From contig DIYE01000254.1 in NCBI GenBank assembly GCA_002428885.1, positions 1 through 17,559 on the forward strand: DNA of 17,559 nt, written 5' to 3'. The DNA is from Alphaproteobacteria bacterium UBA6062. GTDB lineage: Bacteria; Pseudomonadota; Alphaproteobacteria; Sneathiellales; Sneathiellaceae. This document shows, in pieces, positions 1-6,208 of the stretch; the first letter of the stretch is position 1; each line of letters opens with the position of its first letter. Below the pieces are notes generated by a model. The model saw only the letters and a list, made by a program, of their open reading frames with translations, was not told where the DNA came from and made no database searches. Both the position numbers and the translations under genes were made by a program.

Positions 1-1028
1 CGGAAGGTTCGTTAATCGGCAGCCCGGAAAATCTGATCAATAATCTTAGGGCGGCAACTCTTTTGAAAGCGGCTATCCCGGCGCTCAAGAAGGAAGCAGA
101 CCAGCTCAGTGAGCAACTAGACACTCTGGCGAATCTCAGAGACCAGTCCCTCACCGAACAACAAAAATATCAAGATTTAAGGGAAAGCCGTCAGTCTGAA
201 CAGGCAACCCTGACGGCTTTGCTCGAATCAAAAAAATCAGCTCGTGCCGCTCTTTCCGGACTCAGCGCCCGCGAGGAACGCCAGCAGCGTAAACTCAACC
301 TGGAAGCCCGGGATCTGGTCACCCTCATGGATCGGCTGGAAAGTGAAAAAAAGCTGCGCCTTCAAAAAGAGAAACAGCGCATCGAAGCAGAAATTGCCCG
401 GCAGGAAATCCTTCGCCAGGAAGAGGCAAGACGAAAATCGGAGGAAAAACGACTGGCTGCTCTTGCAGAAAAGCAACAGAGCGAACCGGCTCAATCTGAA
501 CAGAAATCAGTCCCGGTTCCGACACCGTCCCGCAAAACCCGGCAAACGGATAATCAGGTTGCTTCTCTCGGTCCGGCGAACAGGCCGCCCCCATCGGCTT
601 CAAGTCTTGGAACAAGAAAACCGTTTCGCCGCGCAAAAGGCACACTTCCTTTACCGGTTGGCGGTAAAATTGTTTCCCGGTTCGGAAAATCCGGGCCATC
701 AAACAGACGCAACGGAATTGTGATCGAAACCAGAGGTGAAGCCGCGGTTATTTCCCCCTATGATGGGCAGATCGCCTTTGCCGGTCCGTTCAGAAATTAC
801 GGGCTGTTATTGATTATTGATCATGGAGAAGGATATCATACCCTTCTCGCCGGTCTGGGCTCCATCGACGGGTCCGTCGGACAGTTGTTACTGGCCGGAG
901 AACCTGTCGGTCAGATGAAAAATGACAAAAGTGGAAAACCGACGCTATATATGGAATTGAGAGTTAAGGGATCTCCCGTCAACCCGGTTCCCTGGTTGAG
1001 GGCTGAAAGCAGAAAGGTCAGTGGATAA
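1..1028 (+). CDS. EnvC-like murein hydrolase activator, 5' end outside the window
   Basis: Periplasmic activator of cell-wall amidases at the division septum, judged by family resemblance. The reading frame is open from base 3 to the stop at 1026-1028, so the gene starts upstream; 341 residues are visible. The N-terminal two thirds is a charged Glu/Gln/Lys/Arg-rich coiled coil (about bases 60-490), followed by a Pro/Ser-rich linker (about 490-640) and a C-terminal LytM/M23-type fold (about 645-1010). The fold looks catalytically dead. Where active M23 enzymes carry HxxxD there is RNGIVIE, and the usual AHL is AGL (in YHTLLAGL). This is typical of EnvC/NlpD-type regulators, which bind and activate amidases rather than cut peptidoglycan themselves. 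The TTG at 63 is not the real start, because the coiled coil continues upstream of it. The stop overlaps the ctpA start by one base, which suggests coupled translation. Confidence 0.85.
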   Translation, partial: EGSLIGSPENLINNLRAATLLKAAIPALKKEADQLSEQLDTLANLRDQSLTEQQKYQDLRESRQSEQATLTALLESKKSARAALSGLSAREERQQRKLNLEARDLVTLMDRLESEKKLRLQKEKQRIEAEIARQEILRQEEARRKSEEKRLAALAEKQQSEPAQSEQKSVPVPTPSRKTRQTDNQVASLGPANRPPPSASSLGTRKPFRRAKGTLPLPVGGKIVSRFGKSGPSNRRNGIVIETRGEAAVISPYDGQIAFAGPFRNYGLLLIIDHGEGYHTLLAGLGSIDGSVGQLLLAGEPVGQMKNDKSGKPTLYMELRVKGSPVNPVPWLRAESRKVSG

Positions 1029-2317
1029 TGAGACATGTTTTTACGGGCGTATTGGCGGTAGCGGTTGTCGCACTGTCCGTGGCAATTCTGACGACACCGG
1101 AACGCGAGGTTGAAGCCAGTTCCGAAACCTATCGGCAGTTGAACCTGTTCGGAGACGTCTTTGCCAAAGTCCGCGAGGATTATGTAGAGGAAGTCGATGA
1201 CGCCAAGTTGATTGAGGCGGCCATTAACGGCATGCTGGCCTCTCTTGATCCGCATTCCAGCTATCTCAACCCCAAAAACTATAAGGGCATGAAAGTCCAA
1301 ACTCGCGGCAAGTTCGGCGGTTTGGGCATTGAAGTGACCATGGAAAACGGCCTGGTGAAGGTTGTCGCACCGATTGACGACACGCCCGCTGCTGCGGCTG
1401 GTGTTCAGGCTGGTGACTATATCACTCATCTGGATGGTGAACCGGTTCTCGGCCTTTCTCTCTCGGATGCCGTTGAAAAAATGCGGGGGCTGGTCGATAC
1501 CGACATTGCCATCACCATCCGCCGTAAGGGTGTCAAAGAACCGGTTGAGCTGGTCATTACGCGCGCGACCATTACGGTTCAGTCCGTCCGTGGCCGACTG
1601 GAAGATGATGATATCCTCTATGTCAGGATTTCAAGCTTTACGCAGCAGACGGATTCAGGCCTTCGTAAAACGATCAAGCGGCTGACCGAAGAAGCGGGCG
1701 GCGATTACAAAGGCCTGATCATCGATCTTCGCAACAATCCGGGCGGCCTTCTGGACCAGGCGATTGCCGTTTCCGATGCCTTCCTGACCAAAGGTGAAAT
1801 CGTCTCTACCCGCGGCCGGGATCCAAAGGATTCTCAACGGTATAATGCGACCGCTGATGATGTGGTAAACGGCAAGCCTATTGTCGTCATGATCAATGGC
1901 GGCTCCGCCAGTGCTTCCGAAATTGTTGCAGGCGCCCTTCAGGATCATCGGCGTGCGGTTGTGATCGGCACCAAAAGTTTCGGTAAAGGCTCTGTGCAGA
2001 CAATCGTTCCGCTTCAGGGGAATGGAGCCATGCGCATGACAACGGCCCGGTACTACACCCCGTCCGGCATTTCTATCCAGGCGAAAGGCATCGAGCCTGA
2101 CATCGAAGTTAAACAGGCTCGGCTTGAGGTTCTCGAAACCGGATCACGCCGGTCCGAAGCGGATCTTCGCAACCACCTCGAAAACGGCAATGCCGCCGAC
2201 GACAAAAAAGAGGGTGAAAAATCCGAGAATTCTCAGGAAATCGAAGACTATCAGCTTCTTCGGGCAAAAGACCTGTTGAAAGGCGTCTCACTCTTTGCGA
2301 AAAAGGCATTTAATTAA
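1028..2317 (+). CDS. ctpA: CtpA, C-terminal (tail-specific) processing protease, S41 family
   Basis: Periplasmic serine protease that trims or degrades proteins from their C-terminus; in other bacteria this family controls peptidoglycan hydrolases. The protein has 429 residues, the usual size for alphaproteobacterial CtpA. Residues 1-30 look like a signal peptide or anchor (hydrophobic stretch about 5-22). The PDZ domain spans roughly 88-170 and the S41 catalytic domain about 190-365. The nucleophile is probably Ser295 in GGSASASE, with Lys320 and Gln324 in GKGSVQ; the 25-residue Ser-Lys spacing matches Prc and CtpB. A charged, low-complexity tail (about 370-410) ends the protein. The ATG at 1028 overlaps the stop of the EnvC-like gene (TAATG), so the two are almost certainly one operon. 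This pairing of a hydrolase activator with a protease that can limit hydrolases is common in alphaproteobacteria. Confidence 0.95.
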   Translation: MRHVFTGVLAVAVVALSVAILTTPEREVEASSETYRQLNLFGDVFAKVREDYVEEVDDAKLIEAAINGMLASLDPHSSYLNPKNYKGMKVQTRGKFGGLGIEVTMENGLVKVVAPIDDTPAAAAGVQAGDYITHLDGEPVLGLSLSDAVEKMRGLVDTDIAITIRRKGVKEPVELVITRATITVQSVRGRLEDDDILYVRISSFTQQTDSGLRKTIKRLTEEAGGDYKGLIIDLRNNPGGLLDQAIAVSDAFLTKGEIVSTRGRDPKDSQRYNATADDVVNGKPIVVMINGGSASASEIVAGALQDHRRAVVIGTKSFGKGSVQTIVPLQGNGAMRMTTARYYTPSGISIQAKGIEPDIEVKQARLEVLETGSRRSEADLRNHLENGNAADDKKEGEKSENSQEIEDYQLLRAKDLLKGVSLFAKKAFN

Positions 2318-2388
2318 TTTGGGTCCAGACCCTAAACCTTTTTCAATGCAGTGAGTGTTCCTTGCCAAATTCGGAACGAAAAAGAACA

Positions 2389-3906
2389 ATGAAACCGACA
2401 CCCTCACAGGGGGTGTCGGTTTTATCCGTTTTATACGGTCTTCTTTTTCTATCCCTGGCCGGACTGGGCGGTTGGCTTGCCTGGCAGAGCCTTGGCAAAG
2501 ATAAGCAGAGCACAGTTTCAGCAACGGCCACAATCGGCGCTCCGGTAAAGGAAGAGGAAGCGGTACCATCGGCTGAAAAACCCTCTGCCCCGGCCCAGAC
2601 TGAAGATCTGGCTGAGAAAAAAGACGATCCGGCTCCAGAACCTACCGCTGCCAAAGAAGCGGAAAAACAAGCCGAAAAGCCGAAAACGCCTCCTCAAGCC
2701 GTTGAAGAGGACACCGCATCTGCTGACGCCCCTCAGCAAGATAATGAGCAGCCTGCCCAAACGGAGGAGCCTTCACAAGACACATCCGTTCCCACAGCTG
2801 AAACTGCCATAGGTGAACCGGAAGAACCGAGCGAGCAACCCGGTGACGCTCCGGTCGATACTGCATCAAAGGATACCCAGGGACCGGATGCAAAGCCTGA
2901 TCTGTCTGCCACAGACATCGTTAAAAACGAGCCAAAAAAAGATAAACAACCGGACAACCGGCAGCAGGCCACAAAAGAGCAACCTAAAGCAACAGCTCCT
3001 GCCGACGCAGAAGAGGAAATCAAGGCAAAAGAAGAAGAGGAAGAACAGGACAGCACACCGCCTACCTTTGCCCATCGTGGTTCAGTAGAGCAGGAAGATC
3101 CGCTCCCTCCCGTACCTGACCCGGAACTGACCAGCAAATCCGATTATGGATTGCTACCGGTGATCAGTCCGTCAGGAAAGCTGCCCTGGCGGATCTATCG
3201 CAAACCTTTTGAAGATCCGCTGGACCGGCCTCGCATCGCGATCATCATTGGTGAAATGGGTATGAGCCGTACGGCGACCCGCTCAACCATTCAGAACCTG
3301 CCAGGCTCCGTCACACTGTCCTTCAACCCTTACGCACGGGATTTACAAAGCTGGATCGAGCAGGCCCGTGCTGCCGGACATGAAGTGCTGCTGCAGCTTC
3401 CCATGGAACCGTTCGGCTACCCAAAAAATGATCCGGGGCCGCACAGCCTGCTGACCAGTTTGACCGACAAGGAAAATCTGAAGCGACTGGAATGGATGCT
3501 GGGCCGCTTTACGGGCTATTCCGGCGTTACCAATCAGATGGGATCCCGCTTTACCGCCTCCCCGGATGATATCCGCCCGATCCTGGATGTTGTAAAAGCA
3601 AGAGGTCTGCTCTTCCTGGATGGCCGGACATCCGCCAAGAGTGTCGCAGGTCCTTTGTCTGCTGAAATCGGCATCCCCGTCGCGATCAATAACCGCTTTC
3701 TGGATCACAAAGCTGACCGGGCGACCATCGACGCCCGCCTGCAGGATCTGGAACGGATTGCTCGATATACCGGCACCGCGGTTGGTATTGGTTATCCCTA
3801 TCCTGTAACTCTGGAAAGGATCACTCACTGGGCCCAGACGCTGGCCCGTAAGGGATATGTCCTGGCCCCCGTATCTGCCATCGTCAACAGACAGGAAATT
3901 CAATGA
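2389..3906 (+). CDS. Divergent polysaccharide deacetylase family protein (YibQ/DUF610 type), membrane-anchored
   Basis: 505 residues from the ATG at 2389. There is one transmembrane segment (about residues 10-33), then a long low-complexity Glu/Pro/Ala/Lys/Thr linker (about 40-245), then a C-terminal domain (about 275-500) of the divergent polysaccharide deacetylase family. Recognisable blocks are RIAIIIGEMG, HEVLLQLPMEP, NDPGPHSLLT, TNQMGSRFT and LLFLDGRTS. The family has an NodB-like barrel; its substrate is unproven, and I cannot say that this protein deacetylates anything. The linker would span the periplasm. The start is uncertain. An in-frame TTG at 2362 adds a basic N-terminus (ERKR) that suits an N-in anchor. 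A GTG at 2413 would place the hairpin at 2392-2422 outside the gene. No candidate has a convincing Shine-Dalgarno sequence. The gene lies 71 nt after ctpA and overlaps rppH by 4 nt (ATGA). Confidence 0.85.
   Translation: MKPTPSQGVSVLSVLYGLLFLSLAGLGGWLAWQSLGKDKQSTVSATATIGAPVKEEEAVPSAEKPSAPAQTEDLAEKKDDPAPEPTAAKEAEKQAEKPKTPPQAVEEDTASADAPQQDNEQPAQTEEPSQDTSVPTAETAIGEPEEPSEQPGDAPVDTASKDTQGPDAKPDLSATDIVKNEPKKDKQPDNRQQATKEQPKATAPADAEEEIKAKEEEEEQDSTPPTFAHRGSVEQEDPLPPVPDPELTSKSDYGLLPVISPSGKLPWRIYRKPFEDPLDRPRIAIIIGEMGMSRTATRSTIQNLPGSVTLSFNPYARDLQSWIEQARAAGHEVLLQLPMEPFGYPKNDPGPHSLLTSLTDKENLKRLEWMLGRFTGYSGVTNQMGSRFTASPDDIRPILDVVKARGLLFLDGRTSAKSVAGPLSAEIGIPVAINNRFLDHKADRATIDARLQDLERIARYTGTAVGIGYPYPVTLERITHWAQTLARKGYVLAPVSAIVNRQEIQ
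2392..2424 (+). terminator. Strong hairpin at the start of the deacetylase gene: possible ctpA terminator or attenuator
   Basis: Bases 2392-2403 pair perfectly with 2411-2422. The stem continues inward with one T-G wobble (2404/2410) and one C-G pair (2405/2409), giving 14 pairs closed by the triloop ACA (2406-2408). A short T run (2420-2423, then ATCC) follows. The hairpin sits immediately after the ATG at 2389-2391, inside the coding sequence of the next gene. The structure is seen directly; action as a terminator, attenuator or translation block is inference, and the T run is short for an efficient intrinsic terminator. Confidence 0.55.
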
Positions 3907-4376
3907 CAGACACTTCCTCCCTGCCTTATCGCCCCTGTGCCGGGATCATGATGATCAATGCAGACAATAAGATTTTTGTCGGCAGGCGGATTGATATGCC
4001 CTCTGAGCACTGGCAAATGCCTCAGGGCGGGATTGATAAAGGTGAAGATCCGCTCACCGCGGCCAGGCGCGAACTGCTTGAAGAGGTTGGCACCAACAAG
4101 ATAGAAGTACTGGATTCCATTGAAGACTGGCTGACCTACGATTTGCCGAATCACCTGCTCGGCAAGGTCTGGAAAGGGAAATACCGCGGACAATCGCAGA
4201 AATGGTACCTTTTCCGCTTTACGGGCACGGATCATGATATCAATATCGAGACAGAGCATCCGGAATTTTCAGAATGGAAGTGGACTGATCCTCAGAAACT
4301 GGTCGAAGAAATCGTCCCCTTCAAAAAAGAAATCTATTCAATCATTGCGAAAAGATTCTCATCTCACCTTCAATAA
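3903..4376 (+). CDS. rppH: RppH, RNA pyrophosphohydrolase (Nudix)
   Basis: Removes pyrophosphate from the 5' triphosphate end of mRNA and so opens it to RNase E-type decay; it acts in the cytoplasm. The protein has 157 residues, slightly shorter than E. coli RppH. The Nudix box is complete at residues 42-64 (GGIDKGE, seven residues, then RELLEEVGT), with the metal-binding glutamates Glu57, Glu60 and Glu61 present. The flanking WQMPQGG and the later WYLFRF and EFSEWKW blocks are typical of the RppH/IalA subfamily rather than of generic Nudix enzymes. The ATG overlaps the stop of the deacetylase gene by four bases (ATGA), so the two are probably translated together. No clear terminator follows the stop. 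Confidence 0.93.
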   Translation: MTDTSSLPYRPCAGIMMINADNKIFVGRRIDMPSEHWQMPQGGIDKGEDPLTAARRELLEEVGTNKIEVLDSIEDWLTYDLPNHLLGKVWKGKYRGQSQKWYLFRFTGTDHDINIETEHPEFSEWKWTDPQKLVEEIVPFKKEIYSIIAKRFSSHLQ

Positions 4377-4396
4377 TCCGGCTATCGGGATTCGAG

Positions 4397-4427
4397 CATA
4401 ACTGCCAATTTCCAGCATTCAGTTATG
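4397..4427. repeat. Perfect 8-bp inverted repeat (possible operator or rppH 3' hairpin)
   Basis: CATAACTG at 4397-4404 is the exact reverse complement of CAGTTATG at 4420-4427, with a 15-nt spacer. It lies 21 nt after the rppH stop. No T run follows, so it is not a standard intrinsic terminator. It could be an operator or an mRNA 3' structure; the role is unknown. Confidence 0.35.
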
Positions 4428-4522
4428 GTTAACGCGGCAACCACAACATGTGGTATCCCGCTCTTGAAACAGACTCTTCAAATTTAAGCTGTTGTTTTAT
4501 CAAAGTGATTGAGCTTATACTT

Positions 4523-4538
4523 TTAATAGTTTGTTAAC
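4523..4538 (+). promoter_or_regulatory. Candidate CtrA binding site (TTAA-N7-TTAAC)
   Basis: TTAA at 4523-4526, seven bases (TAGTTTG), then TTAAC at 4534-4538: all nine specified bases of the alphaproteobacterial CtrA consensus match. It lies 178 nt upstream of the PilZ-methyltransferase start. The match is direct; binding by CtrA is inference from the known consensus in Caulobacter and relatives. The region is AT-rich, which raises the chance of a random match. Confidence 0.5.
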
Positions 4539-4600
4539 GCTATTTTGATTTGGCGTTACTGGATTTGTAGTTGGGACGTCAGGCTAAAAAGGCCAAAATG

Positions 4601-4606
4601 TATAAT
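4601..4606 (+). promoter_or_regulatory. Candidate -10 hexamer (TATAAT) for the PilZ-methyltransferase gene
   Basis: A perfect TATAAT, which would put the transcript start near 4613 and give a leader of about 100 nt. No good -35 is found at 16-18 bases upstream (GTCAGG at 17), so it would need an activator or is a chance match. Confidence 0.25.
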
Positions 4607-4715
4607 GTTTCGGAACCGAACCAAATAACATTAAGGATAAGAGAGAACTCGGAAACAGTCCCACATAACGCAGTCGGCTTACAACATTCGGCTGAATAGT
4701 GAGAGTAGAAGTAAC

Positions 4716-6176
4716 ATGAAACATTACGAAGAACTCACAGGTGGTGAAGGCAGACGGGTGTTCTACAGAGCTGAGCGGTTTCGTGCTTCAGTTGTTATGA
4801 GAGACATTTCCGCTGTCGTAGACGTCAAAGACAAATCCTTTGAAATTTTCGATATGAGCATGAGCGGGTTGAGTTTCGTAAGCCCGGAGAAATCCGAATG
4901 GGATGACGAAATAAACCAGGATGTGCCAATCAAACTCAAACTGGGCCCCAATGAAATATTCCAGGGACAGGGCAAGATCTGTCGGGTTGAAAGCCTGGAA
5001 GGCAGTAAAAAAGTCGCTCTGGAACTGACCAAGGGCTATCTCGATATCCAGAGTATTCTGGATCACCACGATGATCTGGCTCTTCAGAATCATATTAAAG
5101 CCGGTCTCGAAGACCATTCCGCAGAGGTTCCTGCGGGTTTCAAATCCGTTATAGCCGATGCGGTTTATCTTCTGCGTTCAACCCGGGAAACCCTGGGTCG
5201 GGTCGAACGGGATTTGCCGGCTGACACGCCTCGCCGGGATGAACGCATTCAGGATGTTATCCTCGAATGCGAAAAACAGGTCCATGCTCGCTGGAAAGCA
5301 ATTTCCAAGCGAGGTATGGCTGAACTGAATGGTTTTCGGAAAAATGCCAAGGCTGTTAAAGCGGCAAAACACTACACGGAAAAAACACTGACACCGGAAC
5401 TGCTGGACGGCGCGAGCTGGTGGCGGGCCTATGCAAAACCGCTGGGCTATCCCGGGGATTTTGAAGTCATGAATTTCGCTTATAATCTATCGCTTATCGG
5501 TGATACGGCCTATGCGAAACTTTGCCATAAACTCGGAACTTCAACGGGAGAGTTTATTGCTACACGCATGACACTGGTCAAACAGAAGCTGGCTGAACTG
5601 TCTCTTAAAGCCTCAAAAGACAGAGATGAGACATTCAAGGTTACCAGTCTGGGCTGCGGCCCGGCGCAGGAGGCCGCCAATTTTCTGAAAGGGCATGTTC
5701 TTCCGCTGCCGGTTCACTTTACCCTGATCGATCAGGATCACGACGCTCTGGATTACGCCTACAAGAACTGCTATCCCGAAGTGGCTCGCCTGGATGGCCG
5801 GGCAACGGTAGAATGTCTCCACGCTACCTTCGTTGAGTTTCTGGCTGCCGGAAACCTCTTTAAGAAAATTGAAGCCCAGGACGTAATTTACGCCGTCGGT
5901 CTGGTGGATTATCTGTCCGACAAGCGGGCCGCCCGCATGGTCAATGATCTTTATAAGAACCTCAAACCAGGCGGCACCCTGATGATCGGCAGCATGCGGG
6001 ATTCAGACACCAGCCTCGAATGGCAGGTTGAATATATCACAGACTGGCAACTGGAATACCGGGATGAACAAGGCATGCTGGACATGGCCAAAAAACTCCC
6101 GGATCACGTGAAGCGTGAGATTATCACCGATTCAACTGGCCACTGCCATATCCTGGTGATTACCAAGCCTGATTAA
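4716..6176 (+). CDS. PilZ domain fused to a class I SAM-dependent methyltransferase (PhcB-like)
   Basis: 486 residues. An N-terminal PilZ domain (about 10-110) carries both c-di-GMP-binding signatures: RVFYR (residues 14-18, the RxxxR motif) and DMSMSG (46-51, the DxSxxG motif). A helical linker (about 112-225) leads to a methyltransferase domain (about 230-486). Visible there are GYPGD (244-248), SAM motif I LGCGP (312-316), an acidic motif II residue Asp339 in LIDQD, VGLVDYL (394-400) and KPGG (417-420). The GYPGD-containing region resembles methyltransferases annotated as PhcB-like, the 3-hydroxypalmitate methyl ester synthase of Ralstonia quorum sensing; I judge this from recall, not a search. 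The likely reading is methyl transfer gated by c-di-GMP, with unknown substrate. The protein has no signal peptide and should be cytoplasmic. GAGAG at 4701-4705 is a plausible ribosome binding site. The next gene, a membrane histidine kinase, is convergent 32 nt away, and no clear terminator separates them. Confidence 0.85.
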   Translation: MKHYEELTGGEGRRVFYRAERFRASVVMRDISAVVDVKDKSFEIFDMSMSGLSFVSPEKSEWDDEINQDVPIKLKLGPNEIFQGQGKICRVESLEGSKKVALELTKGYLDIQSILDHHDDLALQNHIKAGLEDHSAEVPAGFKSVIADAVYLLRSTRETLGRVERDLPADTPRRDERIQDVILECEKQVHARWKAISKRGMAELNGFRKNAKAVKAAKHYTEKTLTPELLDGASWWRAYAKPLGYPGDFEVMNFAYNLSLIGDTAYAKLCHKLGTSTGEFIATRMTLVKQKLAELSLKASKDRDETFKVTSLGCGPAQEAANFLKGHVLPLPVHFTLIDQDHDALDYAYKNCYPEVARLDGRATVECLHATFVEFLAAGNLFKKIEAQDVIYAVGLVDYLSDKRAARMVNDLYKNLKPGGTLMIGSMRDSDTSLEWQVEYITDWQLEYRDEQGMLDMAKKLPDHVKREIITDSTGHCHILVITKPD

Positions 6177-6208
6177 AGAGATCTGACCTCAAGGCCTGAT
6201 AAAATAGT

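Larger units (their letters stand above)
4377..4715. promoter_or_regulatory. 339-nt non-coding region upstream of the PilZ-methyltransferase gene
   Basis: AT-rich compared with its neighbours and without a credible open reading frame. It holds an 8-bp inverted repeat (4397-4427), a small hairpin (CCACA/TGTGG, 4441-4453, flanked by GCGG 4434-4437 and CCGC 4458-4461), a CtrA-type box (4523-4538) and a TATAAT hexamer (4601-4606). The length and these elements suggest a regulated promoter with a leader of up to about 100 nt. A small RNA cannot be excluded. Confidence 0.5.

Noticed and set aside
63..65. TTG as start of the EnvC-like gene
   Set aside because: The frame is open to the window edge and the upstream residues continue the coiled coil, so the gene is truncated by the window.
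2321..2340. GGGTC/GACCC hairpin as the ctpA terminator
   Set aside because: Short stem with a two-base loop; the hairpin at 2392-2422 is much stronger.
4612..4637. GGAAC as a general stress (EcfG-type) -35 element
   Set aside because: No CGTT-like -10 element at 16-17 bases downstream.
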